Below, in pieces: positions 27,905-36,860 of a stretch of 64,000 bases of DNA. Source of the stretch: Clostridium sp. AM49-4BH (GTDB lineage: Bacteria; Bacillota; Clostridia; Lachnospirales; Lachnospiraceae); the NCBI RefSeq assembly GCF_003478335.1, contig NZ_QUFB01000009.1, positions 1-64,000 on the forward strand. The letters run 5' to 3'. Every line of letters begins with the position of its first letter. Within the stretch, counting starts at the first letter, position 1. The notes beneath the pieces are model-generated. The model had not been told where the DNA came from and ran no database searches. It was given only the letters and a program-made list of their open reading frames with translations. A program made the position numbers and the translations under genes.

Positions 27905-28105
27905 CATTAAAGTTACTTTCTGCATTCCGCTGGCAGCTTGTCTGACCTAGGTAAGCCCATTGGCAGTTTTACTTTTGGCAATGCCTTCAAGGCTTTGTCA
28001 AAACGACGTCTTGCGTGTGCCCAGTAGCATTACGCGAAGGGTGGCAATCGTACAGTACGATCTGTCTGTCCGTATACATCCTACCCGATTGATAGGATCA
28101 AGGTG
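27905..28105 (-). pseudogene. IS66-family transposase remnant
   Basis: On the minus strand, frames around 28022 read WAHARRRFDKALKALPK and then LPMGLPRSDKLPAECRK, the conserved IS66 transposase block; further upstream YTDRQIVLYD matches the preceding region. The pieces are in different frames and most of the gene is missing. It marks the right edge of the island. Confidence 0.65.
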
Positions 28106-28191
28106 CTGTGTAGCGCCGCATCGCCAAGGATTGTTTTGATATGTTCTTGAGGTTAGTCTTGTCTACTATTGATAAAAAATGTCTGATAATA

Positions 28192-28219
28192 TTGACTTTT
28201 TTCGTACAAATGCTACAAT
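28192..28219 (+). promoter_or_regulatory. Promoter of the rnf operon
   Basis: TTGACT at 28192-28197, 16-bp spacer, TACAAT at 28214-28219, about 70 bp upstream of the rnfC start. Confidence 0.65.
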
Positions 28220-28288
28220 AAAGGGTGAGTTTTGGCATGATAAGATGTGGAAAAATGCCAAGGTAAATCAACAGAAAGGAGAAACGGA

Positions 28289-29611
28289 ATGAGTATAGCA
28301 ACATTTCGTGGGGGTGTACACCCTTACGAGGGAAAAGATTTATCCAAGGACTTACCGATCAAGACTGTACAGCCTAAGAAAGAACTGGTATTTCCGATGG
28401 GCCAGCACATTGGCGCACCGGCAACGCCAATTGTCGCAAAAGGCGATAAAGTTTTAGTTGGTCAGAAAATTGGAGAGGCAAGCGGATTTATTTCTGCGAA
28501 TATCTGCAGTTCTGTTTCGGGAACGGTAAAGGCAGTGGAGCCAAGAATGCTCCTCAATGGTTCTCAGGCAACTTGTGTTGTCATCGAAAATGATGGAGAA
28601 TATGCAGCAATTGAAGGATTGGGAGAGGATCGTGATTACACGAAACTTTCTGCTGATGAGATCCGCGACATTGTGAAGGAAGCTGGTGTAGTCGGCATGG
28701 GTGGTGCCGGATTTCCAACCAATGTAAAGTTAGCGCCGAAAGAGCCGGATAAAATCGATTATATTCTGGTCAATGGTGCGGAGTGTGAGCCGTATCTGAC
28801 TTCGGATTACAGACAGATGTTAGAAAGATCAGAAGAGATCGTTGGTGGTTTGAAAGTGATCCTGCATATTTTTGACAAGGCGAAAGGACTCATCTGCATT
28901 GAGGACAATAAGCCGGAGGCAATTGCTAAAATGCAGGAGGCTGTCAAAGATGAAGACCGCATTGAAGTGAAGGTGTTAAAGACGAAATATCCGCAGGGCG
29001 GTGAGCGTACACTGATTTCTGCTGCAACCGGACGCAAGATCTATTCTGCAAAACTTCCGGCAGATGCAGGATGTATTGTGGATAATGTATCCACGGTAAT
29101 TGCAATTTATCGTGCGGTGTGCAAACAGACGCCACTGATCACACGTGTTGTAACATTGACAGGTGAGGCATTCAATACTCCGATCAATGTAGATGTGCGT
29201 ATTGGATGCAGTCATGCAGAACTGGTGGAAGAAGGAGATGGATTTAAGGAAGAGCCTAAGAAGATCATTTCCGGTGGTCCAATGATGGGATTTGCCATGT
29301 TTGATCTGAATGTTCCGGTGACTAAGACGTCTTCTTCTATTTTGGCAATGACAAAAGACGAGGTAGCAGAGAATGAACCGACACCATGTATCCGCTGCGG
29401 TCGCTGCGTAGAGGCATGTCCGGGCAATCTGGTACCACAGAAGATGGCAGAAGCCGCTATGAACAAAGACTATGATACTTTTGTAAAGTTAAATGGCATG
29501 GAGTGCTACGAATGTGGCAGTTGTACGTATGTATGTCCTGCTAAGCGTCCATTGACACAGAGCTTTAAGCAGGCAAGACAGTATGTCGCAGCACAGAGAC
29601 GTAAAAAATAA
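28289..29611 (+). CDS. rnfC: Rnf electron transport complex subunit C
   Basis: 440 residues from ATG 28289 (AAAGGAG upstream). RnfC carries the NADH/FMN-binding fold (GVVGMGGAGFPTNVKL) and two [4Fe-4S] clusters (CIRCGRCVEACP; CYECGSCTYVCP). Rnf couples electron flow from reduced ferredoxin to NAD+ with pumping of Na+ or H+ across the cytoplasmic membrane. RnfC is the peripheral NAD+-interacting subunit. It is first in a six-gene operon in the typical order C-D-G-E-A-B. Confidence 0.96.
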   Translation: MSIATFRGGVHPYEGKDLSKDLPIKTVQPKKELVFPMGQHIGAPATPIVAKGDKVLVGQKIGEASGFISANICSSVSGTVKAVEPRMLLNGSQATCVVIENDGEYAAIEGLGEDRDYTKLSADEIRDIVKEAGVVGMGGAGFPTNVKLAPKEPDKIDYILVNGAECEPYLTSDYRQMLERSEEIVGGLKVILHIFDKAKGLICIEDNKPEAIAKMQEAVKDEDRIEVKVLKTKYPQGGERTLISAATGRKIYSAKLPADAGCIVDNVSTVIAIYRAVCKQTPLITRVVTLTGEAFNTPINVDVRIGCSHAELVEEGDGFKEEPKKIISGGPMMGFAMFDLNVPVTKTSSSILAMTKDEVAENEPTPCIRCGRCVEACPGNLVPQKMAEAAMNKDYDTFVKLNGMECYECGSCTYVCPAKRPLTQSFKQARQYVAAQRRKK

Positions 29612-29681
29612 TGTATGAGCTCCCGGAATTGCCTTGGGCAGACGTTTCAGGAGTACATACTACAAATAATGGAGGATTAAT

Positions 29682-30674
29682 ATGAGCAATTTATTAAACA
29701 TATCATCATCTCCGCATGTGCGTGACAAGTCGTCTACGAGAAGTATCATGTGGGATGTGATCTTTGCCTTGATACCGACGAGTATATTTGGCATTTACAA
29801 TTTTGGTATTCGGGCAGCAGTTTTGATCGCTGTCTGTATTGCAACCTGCCTTTTGTCCGAGTACATATGGCAGAAATGTATGAAATTGCCGCTTACCGTT
29901 AATGACGGAAGTGCGGTACTTACTGGTTTGCTGTTAGCATTGAACCTGACTCCGACATTCCCGATCTGGATGGCGATCTTAGGAAGTGTTTTTGCAATTA
30001 TTATTGTAAAGCAGTTGTTTGGTGGTTTGGGTCAGAACTTTATGAACCCTGCGCTTGGTGCAAGATGTTTCCTGATGGTATCTTTTGCAGGACAGATGAC
30101 AAGTTTTGCACACGATGGAATCACCGGTGCTACACCGCTTGCAATCATTAAAGCAGGCAGCAGATCAGATTCTATTCAGAAGATCTTGGCATCCGGTGAT
30201 GGTAAGACACAGGAGGCAACTTCCCTCTTAAAGATGTTTATCGGAAGTACCGGAGGTACGATCGGTGAGACTTGTGCGATCGCACTGTTGATCGGAGCTG
30301 CGTACTTGTTGATCCGCAAGATCATTTCTTGGAGAATTCCGGTATGTTATATCGCAGTATTTGCAATCTTTATCCTGCTCTTTGGCGGCAGAGGATTTGA
30401 TCTTACTTATCTTGCAGCAGAGTTGTGCGGTGGTGGATTGCTGTTAGGTGCATTCTTTATGGCAACCGATTATGTAACAAGCCCGATCACACCGAAAGGA
30501 CAGATCATATTTGGTGTACTGCTTGGTCTTTTGACCGGAGTATTCCGTGTCTTTGGTGCATCCGCAGAAGGTGTATCTTATGCGATCATTATCTGTAACC
30601 TGCTTGTTCCATTGATCGAAAGAGTAACGATCCCGGTTCCATTTGGAAAGGAGGGTATCAAGGATGGCAAATAA
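29682..30674 (+). CDS. rnfD: Rnf electron transport complex subunit D
   Basis: 330 residues, polytopic membrane protein of the NQR2/RnfD family. The conserved stretch PLTVNDGSAVLTGLLLALNL and FMNPALGARCFLM are present, together with the flavin-attachment motif region GATPLAI (Thr is the FMN-linked residue). It carries FMN and takes part in ion transport. It overlaps rnfG by 11 bp. Confidence 0.95.
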   Translation: MSNLLNISSSPHVRDKSSTRSIMWDVIFALIPTSIFGIYNFGIRAAVLIAVCIATCLLSEYIWQKCMKLPLTVNDGSAVLTGLLLALNLTPTFPIWMAILGSVFAIIIVKQLFGGLGQNFMNPALGARCFLMVSFAGQMTSFAHDGITGATPLAIIKAGSRSDSIQKILASGDGKTQEATSLLKMFIGSTGGTIGETCAIALLIGAAYLLIRKIISWRIPVCYIAVFAIFILLFGGRGFDLTYLAAELCGGGLLLGAFFMATDYVTSPITPKGQIIFGVLLGLLTGVFRVFGASAEGVSYAIIICNLLVPLIERVTIPVPFGKEGIKDGK

Positions 30675-31326
30675 AGAAAAAGAAGAAGTTAAGAAGAAGA
30701 GCACATTGGTGCATGACACCATTTGCTTATTCCTGATCACATTGATCTCCGGTCTGCTTCTCGGTGCAGGTTATACGATCACCAAAAAACCGATCGCAGC
30801 GCAGGAGGAAAAGAACAAACAGGAAGCATACGAAGCTGTCTATCAGGGAGCATCTTTTGAGGAAGACAGTGCTCTTAACAAGTCATTGGAAAAGTTCAAT
30901 AAAGACCTTGCGGCAGGCAAGGTAAGTTCGAAGGCTCTCGGTTCCTTATCTGATGTTGAAATTGCGGAAGCAATGAAAGCAAAGGTAGATGGAAAAGATG
31001 CCGGTTATGTTGTTTCTTGTAGCGGCAAGGGCTACGGTGGAGCAGTAAGCATTGCACTTGGTATTGACGAAAAGGGCGAGATCAAGGGCATTCAGATCAC
31101 CGATTGTTCCAATGAGACGCCGGGTCTGGGACAGAAATCTTCGGACAAGGAGTTCAACGGACAGTTTGTTGGCACCAATGCATCACAGGATCTGAACGTT
31201 GTAAAAGATGGCAGTGGCAGTACCAAAGATGGTACGATCAATGCGATCACCAGTGCAACGATCACCAGTAAGGCAGTTACAAGAGCCATTGATGGTGCAT
31301 TTCAGTTTATTTCATCATTAGAATAG
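30664..31326 (+). CDS. rnfG: Rnf electron transport complex subunit G
   Basis: 220 residues from ATG 30664, preceded by AAGGAGGG inside the rnfD end; an upstream frame extension lacks support. One N-terminal transmembrane helix (TICLFLITLISGLLLGAGYT), then an FMN-binding domain with covalent-FMN motif DGTINAITSATITSKAV near the C-terminus. Acts on the outer face of the membrane, passing electrons within the complex. Confidence 0.94.
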   Translation: MANKEKEEVKKKSTLVHDTICLFLITLISGLLLGAGYTITKKPIAAQEEKNKQEAYEAVYQGASFEEDSALNKSLEKFNKDLAAGKVSSKALGSLSDVEIAEAMKAKVDGKDAGYVVSCSGKGYGGAVSIALGIDEKGEIKGIQITDCSNETPGLGQKSSDKEFNGQFVGTNASQDLNVVKDGSGSTKDGTINAITSATITSKAVTRAIDGAFQFISSLE

Positions 31327-31336
31327 GAGGGTTCCC

Positions 31337-32152
31337 ATGAATACATGTGTAGAACGATTAAAAAATGGTATCATAACGGAGAATCCTACGTTCGTTATGA
31401 TGTTGGGTATGTGTCCGACCCTTGCGGTAACAACATCCGCCATTAATGGATTGGGCATGGGACTTACGACAACAGCAGTGCTTGTGTTATCCAATGTATT
31501 TATCTCACTGCTTCGTAAAGTGATTCCGGATAAAGTGCGTATTCCGGCATTCATCGTTATTGTTGCATCTTTTGTAACATTGATCCAGTTGTTATTACAG
31601 GCGTACATCCCATCTTTGAATAAGTCCTTGGGTGTGTACATTCCGCTTATCGTAGTAAACTGTATTATCTTAGGTCGTGCTGAGGCATATGCGTCTAAGA
31701 ACAAAGTGATTCCATCTTTGTTCGATGGACTTGGAATGGGTCTTGGATTTACATTCGGACTTACTTGTATCGGTATTTGCCGTGAGATCTTAGGATCTGG
31801 TGCAATCTTTGGAAAGACATTTATTCCGGACGATTATCACATTACGTTTTTCGTATTGGCGCCGGGTGCATTCCTTGTGTTAGCATTTTTGACAGCAATT
31901 CAGAACAAATTGAAGCTGCCATCAGCGACAAATGTAGAGAATGATTCAGACATTGCCTGTGGTGGTAATTGTGCATCCTGTGTAGGCTGTGCAAGTGTTG
32001 CCAATAAAGGCATTTTAGAAGCAGAGCGTGTTGCGGCTAAGGCAGCGAAAGCGCAGGCAGCCAAGGAAGCTGCTGCCAAAGCGAAAGCAGCCAAAGAGGC
32101 CAAAGCAAAGGAAGCTGCTGCAGCGGAAAAATCCGAAGGAAAGGAGGACTAA
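31337..32152 (+). CDS. rnfE: Rnf electron transport complex subunit E, with unusual C-terminal tail
   Basis: 271 residues; typical RnfE is about 200-230. Residues 1-195 are the standard six-helix membrane protein (NPTFVMMLGMCPTLAVTTSA, GRAEAYASKNK). After the last helix come a cysteine motif (CGGNCASCVGC) and about 45 residues of Ala/Lys/Glu repeats. This tail should be cytosolic and helical and is not part of the core family. Together with RnfA it forms the inner membrane ion channel and binds a [2Fe-2S] cluster. Confidence 0.93.
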   Translation: MNTCVERLKNGIITENPTFVMMLGMCPTLAVTTSAINGLGMGLTTTAVLVLSNVFISLLRKVIPDKVRIPAFIVIVASFVTLIQLLLQAYIPSLNKSLGVYIPLIVVNCIILGRAEAYASKNKVIPSLFDGLGMGLGFTFGLTCIGICREILGSGAIFGKTFIPDDYHITFFVLAPGAFLVLAFLTAIQNKLKLPSATNVENDSDIACGGNCASCVGCASVANKGILEAERVAAKAAKAQAAKEAAAKAKAAKEAKAKEAAAAEKSEGKED

Positions 32153-32156
32153 TTAG

Positions 32157-32732
32157 ATGGGAGAATTATTTGTTATTGTTATTTCATCCATGTTAGTCAG
32201 TAACGTGGTATTAAGCCAGTTCCTTGGAATCTGTCCTTTCCTGGGCGTTTCCAAAAAAGTTGAGACAGCAGCCGGAATGGGAGCTGCAGTAACGTTCGTT
32301 ATTACGATCGCGTGTATTATCACTTACCCGGTTCAGAAATGTATTTTAGAGCCGCTTGGTTTAGAGTATTTACAGACGATTGCATTTATTTTGATCATTG
32401 CAGCATTAGTACAGTTTGTGGAGATGGCACTCAAAAAGTTTATGCCGGCATTGTATGAAGCACTCGGTGTATATTTGCCGTTGATCACAACGAACTGTGC
32501 CGTACTCGGTGTTGCTATCAAAAACATTTCCAATGGATATGGATTTATCGAGAGTGTTGTTTGTGGTTTCTGCACGGCATTTGGTTTCCTGATCTCTATC
32601 GTGATCATGGCAGGCATCCGTGAGAGAATTGAACACAATGATGTTCCAAATGCATTTAAGGGAACACCGATCGTGTTAGTAACAGCAAGTTTGATGGCAA
32701 TTGCATTCTGCGGCTTCGCAGGATTGGTGTAG
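32157..32732 (+). CDS. rnfA: Rnf electron transport complex subunit A
   Basis: 191 residues with six membrane helices. Family-specific NVVLSQFLGICPFLGVSKK and LITTNCAVLGVAIKN carry the conserved cysteines of the RnfA/E [2Fe-2S] site. Homologous to RnfE, in opposite membrane orientation. It begins 4 bp after rnfE. Confidence 0.96.
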   Translation: MGELFVIVISSMLVSNVVLSQFLGICPFLGVSKKVETAAGMGAAVTFVITIACIITYPVQKCILEPLGLEYLQTIAFILIIAALVQFVEMALKKFMPALYEALGVYLPLITTNCAVLGVAIKNISNGYGFIESVVCGFCTAFGFLISIVIMAGIRERIEHNDVPNAFKGTPIVLVTASLMAIAFCGFAGLV

Positions 32733-32748
32733 AAAGGGGGACGAATAT

Positions 32749-33570
32749 ATGATACAGAGTGTGGTATTAGCATCTGCAGCAGCAGGCGTCCTCACAGCAG
32801 CAGCCGTGATCGGTATTACCGGTCTGTTGATAGCCGTACTTCTTGGTGTGGCAGCCAATGCATTTGAGGTACCGGTCGATGAAAAGGCAATTGCGATCCG
32901 TGATGTTCTTCCGGGAGCCAACTGTGGTGGTTGTGGTTATGCCGGTTGTGATGCGATGGCAGCAGCGATTGCTGCAGGAGAAGCACCGGTTAATGGCTGT
33001 CCGGTAGGTGGACCGGCTGTCGCTGATAAGATTGGTGAGATCATGGGAGTATCTGCCGGTGAAGACGTAAAGAAAGTTGCGTTTGTAAAGTGTGCAGGTA
33101 CTTGTGATAAGGCAAGTGTCAAAGCAAACTATTATGGAATTTCTGACTGCAGAAGTGCTGCAGCAATTCCGGGCCGCAGCGATAAAGCATGTGCATACGG
33201 CTGCATGGGATTTGGTTCTTGTGTTGCAGCGTGTGGCTTCGATGCGATTCATATTGAGCATGGCGTTGCAGTTGTGGATAAAGAAAAGTGCGTTGCTTGT
33301 GGAAAATGTGCTGAGGAATGTCCAAATCATTTGATCGAACTGATTCCATACGATGCTACGAAAGTGGTATCCTGTTCCAATCAGGATAAAGGACCAAAAG
33401 TGATGGCAGTTTGTGAAGTGGGCTGTATCGGCTGTGGTCTTTGTGCAAAACAATGTGAAGCGGAAGCAATTACCGTTGAGAATAACATTGCACATATTGA
33501 CCAGTCTAAATGTACGGGCTGCGGTAAATGTGCTGAAAAATGTCCAAAGAAGATTATCTTGGCACATTAG
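32749..33570 (+). CDS. rnfB: Rnf electron transport complex subunit B (polyferredoxin)
   Basis: 273 residues from ATG 32749, with AAAGGGGG upstream. One N-terminal membrane helix, then the 4Fe-4S domain CGGCGYAGCDAMAAAI ... CPVGG, then several ferredoxin-type clusters (CVACGKCAEECP, CIGCGLCAKQC, CTGCGKCAEKCP). It is the entry point for electrons from ferredoxin. Last gene of the operon; a strong terminator follows. Confidence 0.96.
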   Translation: MIQSVVLASAAAGVLTAAAVIGITGLLIAVLLGVAANAFEVPVDEKAIAIRDVLPGANCGGCGYAGCDAMAAAIAAGEAPVNGCPVGGPAVADKIGEIMGVSAGEDVKKVAFVKCAGTCDKASVKANYYGISDCRSAAAIPGRSDKACAYGCMGFGSCVAACGFDAIHIEHGVAVVDKEKCVACGKCAEECPNHLIELIPYDATKVVSCSNQDKGPKVMAVCEVGCIGCGLCAKQCEAEAITVENNIAHIDQSKCTGCGKCAEKCPKKIILAH

Positions 33571-33598
33571 TTCGGCTTATCAATATTTTCGAGTATTA

Positions 33599-33628
33599 AG
33601 ACCTCCGGGGACTCCCGGGGGTCTTTTC
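33599..33628 (+). terminator. Intrinsic terminator of the rnf operon
   Basis: 11-bp G/C-rich stem, 33599-33609 with 33614-33624 (one wobble), then TCTTTTCT. Confidence 0.85.
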
Positions 33629-33644
33629 TCATTTATCAGTCAGC

Positions 33645-33816
33645 TCAAACTTCGCACTTCCAATGCTGCTGTCTGGTCACATATTGCTTATTATGTCACA
33701 AAAATAATAGCTATTTTGTAGCCAACAAGCTGACTTGTTCTGCCGGCAGAAATCGCTATGTTGTGGCTGCAAAATACAATATAATCATTGACATAATAAG
33801 CACACTGTGCTTATCT
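33645..33816. repeat. Palindromic element related to the 6700-7250 element
   Basis: Shares TCAAACTTCGCAC, the 20-base arm at 33679-33698 identical to 6731-6750, and TTCTGCCGGCAGA with the larger palindrome. Its own arms pair: TTATTATGTCA near 33690 with TGACATAATAA near 33789, and TATTTTGTAGCCAAC with GTTGTGGCTGCAAAATA around a GCCGGC centre at about 33742. Confidence 0.75.
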
Positions 33817-33853
33817 TGGGAGTTTCTTTGAAACTCCATTATGCGCAGAAATC

Positions 33854-34075
33854 ATGCGCAAGTATTATGACATACCAAGTAAAGTAAGGAGGGTGGGGTC
33901 GAAAGCATTTGGAAATTGTAGAAGCTTAAAAAAAATGAAGATGCCTAAATCTGTGAAAAAAATAGAGAAAGATGCATTTAAAGGCTGTAAAAAGCTTACA
34001 CTTTATGTGAAAAGGGGGAGTTATGCGCACAAGTATGCCAAGAAATATCATGTAAAGCATAAATATTGGAAATAG
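33854..34075 (+). pseudogene. LRR_5/BspA-type protein remnant
   Basis: 73 residues holding about one and a half LRR_5 units (VGSKAFGNCRSLKKMKMP, KKIEKDAFKGCKKLTLYV) and the usual C-terminal stretch seen in longer BspA-like proteins. No signal peptide and no long repeat region. It lies just after the palindromic element, so it is probably the leftover tail of a larger gene. It might still be translated. Confidence 0.6.
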
Positions 34076-34124
34076 AACTATCAGCGTGGAATAACGGAGG
34101 CTCAATGAGCAAAGGCGGGACAGA

Positions 34125-34153
34125 TTGACAGTTGCAGAATATGATGATAAACT
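34125..34153 (+). promoter_or_regulatory. Promoter of the CDP-polyol transferase operon
   Basis: TTGACA at 34125-34130, 17-bp spacer, TAAACT at 34148-34153, about 100 bp before the start codon at 34254. Confidence 0.65.
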
Positions 34154-34253
34154 AAAAAATAATGCCCACATTTCGCATTTTTTGTTGAAAGACTGTCTGA
34201 TATATAGCAGTCAGCCTGCGAAAAGTCGGGATAAATAGGAAATGGAGAATACC

Positions 34254-36020
34254 ATGGACAAAGAGATCATGATGGAAGACCGGATTTCGTCAAGACGACT
34301 TACTGCGACGATCACGAAAATCTGGTGGGAACGAATCATTGTGCATATCGATTTACAGCTTACGTATGCGGATGAGTCGTTAAAAGGTGAAAAATTTGAT
34401 GTATATGCCGTGGATCAAAACTTTCATGCCAAAGCACGATTTAAGCAGACAATTGTGGATGAAGAGCATATTCGACTGTCAATGAATATGACAAATCCGG
34501 GGAACTGCGAATGTCTGCCGATGGGAAGTTATTTCTTTTATGTTTGCCGCAAGCAGGAGATTTTGGCAAAATGTGTGATGGCGCATGAATTGGTTCCGGA
34601 GGCAGAAAATGTATCGCGTTCTTTCCTGCATAACAACCGGACGAGAGGTTATCTTGTAAACTTCTATGTCACGGAAGGGGAAAATGATCTTCCGCTCCTG
34701 ATGCATATCATGGATGCGATGAAGGTCAGCATGGAACAGGAAAGCAATGGTGAGATCGTGAAATCTGCGGTGACAGATCCAGCGATCAAAATGAAGAAAA
34801 ATGCAGGCCGGATGCGTTGGAAAGCGTATTATCACAGTCAGGTTAAGAAGTATAAAGACCGTCAAAAGGTGATCATGTTTATGACGGAGCAGAGCGATAC
34901 GCTCGGTACGAATCTGCAGGCGGTTTATGACCGTATGTGTGAACGGGGATTGGATAAGGAATATACCATTCTTTTTTCCGCAAGACCTGCTTCTTATATC
35001 AGACAGGCGCGCAGCTCAACCAAAGAGCTGCTCCACAAATTAGCACAGTGCGATATGGTATTCATTGACGATCATGTACCGCTTTTTGACTGGCTGACAT
35101 TAGATAAACGGACAAAGCTGATACAGCTATGGCATGCGGGAGCGGGCTTTAAGTCCTCCGGTTACAGCAGATGGGGACACTTGGGATGCCCGGCACCAGT
35201 GAGCTGCCATAGACAATACCGCTATGGAATCGCCGGTTCCAGACAGATCGGGAAGTTCTTCTCTGAGGTGTTTGGCATTAATGATGATCAAATCTTGCCA
35301 ACCGGTATGCCGCGTATGGATGAGTATCTGGATGAAGCCTTTCGTGAGAAGAAAACGGCAGAGCTTTATGAACAGTATCCAATGTGTAAAGGCAAAAAGG
35401 TGATCTTGTTTGCACCAACCTACCGTGGCAAAAACCGTAAAACAGCCTATTATCCGTATCACATGATCGATTTTCAGCGATTGTATGATTTCTGCGGAGA
35501 GGAATACGTTGTGTTATTCAAGATGCACCCTTGGGTGAGTGAGGCGGTACCGATCGAAGAGGCTCATAAAGACCGCTTTGTGGATGCTAATAAATATCCA
35601 AATATCAATGATCTGTTTTATATTACAGAGATATTGATCACGGATTATTCGTCCAATATATTTGAGTATAGTTTGATGCGTAAACCAATGCTGTTTTTCG
35701 CATTTGACAAGATCCAATATTCTTTTTCAAGAGGGTTCCATCGTGATTATGAGGAAGCGGCACCGGGTAAGGTCTGCTATACCTTTGCACAGATCATGGA
35801 TGCACTCGAACAAAAGGATTATGAATATGAAAAAGTTGAACAATATGTAGACAAGCATTTTGACTATATTGATAGTCATGCGTCAGACCGCGTGATTGAC
35901 TGGATCCTGCTTGGAAATATTCCGGAGGACATTCAGAAAAAACTGCGTCATATTGAGAAAGTAAACCAAAGACTTCCTCTGCTTAATTTTAGCGCATTGG
36001 AGGAAGAAGAAAGGAGTTAA
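34254..36020 (+). CDS. CDP-glycerol glycerophosphotransferase family protein (teichoic acid polymerase-like)
   Basis: 588 residues from ATG 34254, with GGAGA upstream (ATG 34242 overlaps that site). Glyphos_transf motifs: LWHAGAGFKSSGYS, LFAPTYRGK and LITDYSSNIFEYS. The N-terminal about 200 residues form a beta-rich extension common in Tar/Tag-type polymerases. Such enzymes transfer polyol phosphate from a CDP-polyol onto a lipid-linked chain at the cytoplasmic membrane face. The downstream cytidylyltransferase (2 bp away) suggests a CDP-activated donor is made locally; which polyol is not known. Confidence 0.85.
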   Translation: MDKEIMMEDRISSRRLTATITKIWWERIIVHIDLQLTYADESLKGEKFDVYAVDQNFHAKARFKQTIVDEEHIRLSMNMTNPGNCECLPMGSYFFYVCRKQEILAKCVMAHELVPEAENVSRSFLHNNRTRGYLVNFYVTEGENDLPLLMHIMDAMKVSMEQESNGEIVKSAVTDPAIKMKKNAGRMRWKAYYHSQVKKYKDRQKVIMFMTEQSDTLGTNLQAVYDRMCERGLDKEYTILFSARPASYIRQARSSTKELLHKLAQCDMVFIDDHVPLFDWLTLDKRTKLIQLWHAGAGFKSSGYSRWGHLGCPAPVSCHRQYRYGIAGSRQIGKFFSEVFGINDDQILPTGMPRMDEYLDEAFREKKTAELYEQYPMCKGKKVILFAPTYRGKNRKTAYYPYHMIDFQRLYDFCGEEYVVLFKMHPWVSEAVPIEEAHKDRFVDANKYPNINDLFYITEILITDYSSNIFEYSLMRKPMLFFAFDKIQYSFSRGFHRDYEEAAPGKVCYTFAQIMDALEQKDYEYEKVEQYVDKHFDYIDSHASDRVIDWILLGNIPEDIQKKLRHIEKVNQRLPLLNFSALEEEERS

Positions 36021-36022
36021 TT

Positions 36023-36766
36023 ATGAATATTGCAATGATCTTTGCCGGTGGTCGTGGAGTTAGAATGGGTTCCGGTATTCCAAAACAGTTTTTGGAGATT
36101 CACGGAAAGCCGGTACTTGTGCATACATTGGAGCTCTTTCAGGAGCATGATATGATCGACAAGATCTATATTTCCGTATTGGAAGACTACATTGGTAAGA
36201 CACAGAAATTAGTAGACCGTTATGGATTGGATAAAGTAGTATCGATCATTCCGGGTGGTGCAACTGCTCAGGATTCCATCTACAATGTGTTGAAAGATGC
36301 AGAGAAAGAAAATGATGGGGATTCTATCGTGCTTTTGCATGATGGCGTGCGTCCGTTTGTATCCTATGATACGATCAAACAGAACATTGAAAGTGTACAG
36401 AAGTATGGCAGTGCGATCACCTGCACAGCTTGCTACGAGACAATCTTACTCAGCAAGAGCGGTGAGAAAGTAGATTCTGTACCATATCGTAAAGATACCT
36501 TTGCGGCACAGGCACCACAGAGTTTCCGCTTAAAAGATATTATTGCAGCCCACGATGAGGTGCGTGCGATCAATCCTTCGTATGAAAATATGGTAGATGC
36601 CTGCACGATCATGACAACGCTTGGCAAAGAAGTACATATGATCTCGGGCAATCGTGGTAATATTAAGGTTACTACACCAGAGGATGTATATATGTTCCGT
36701 GCGCTGCTCAACTACAAAGAGAATGAGCAGACGTTTGGTATCGGCCTGACGAACGGAATTCGTTAG
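36023..36766 (+). CDS. IspD/TarI-type cytidylyltransferase, probably for a wall-polymer polyol phosphate
   Basis: 247 residues. CTP-binding signature FAGGRGVRMGSGIPKQF, PGGATAQDSIYN, LLHDGVRPFV. IspD (MEP pathway) and TarI (ribitol-5-phosphate cytidylyltransferase) share this fold. Placement between a CDP-polyol transferase and a short-chain epimerase/dehydrogenase argues for the TarI-type role. That is inference; isoprenoid synthesis cannot be excluded from motifs alone. Confidence 0.78.
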   Translation: MNIAMIFAGGRGVRMGSGIPKQFLEIHGKPVLVHTLELFQEHDMIDKIYISVLEDYIGKTQKLVDRYGLDKVVSIIPGGATAQDSIYNVLKDAEKENDGDSIVLLHDGVRPFVSYDTIKQNIESVQKYGSAITCTACYETILLSKSGEKVDSVPYRKDTFAAQAPQSFRLKDIIAAHDEVRAINPSYENMVDACTIMTTLGKEVHMISGNRGNIKVTTPEDVYMFRALLNYKENEQTFGIGLTNGIR

Positions 36767-36860
36767 CAGACAGTTTAAGAGAAGTATGAAGTATAAGAAA
36801 GTAACAGATGGACGACAGAAATGTTTGTGAAATTTGATTACGGATGGAAAGGAAAACTAC

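Noticed and set aside
32767..33567. 266-residue minus-strand open frame opposite rnfB
   Set aside because: Cys/Thr/Asn-rich shadow of the rnfB coding strand, no ribosome binding site and no domain.
36023..36766. Calling this gene ispD outright
   Set aside because: Motifs are shared by IspD and TarI; the neighbours favour a wall-polymer enzyme, so no symbol is given.
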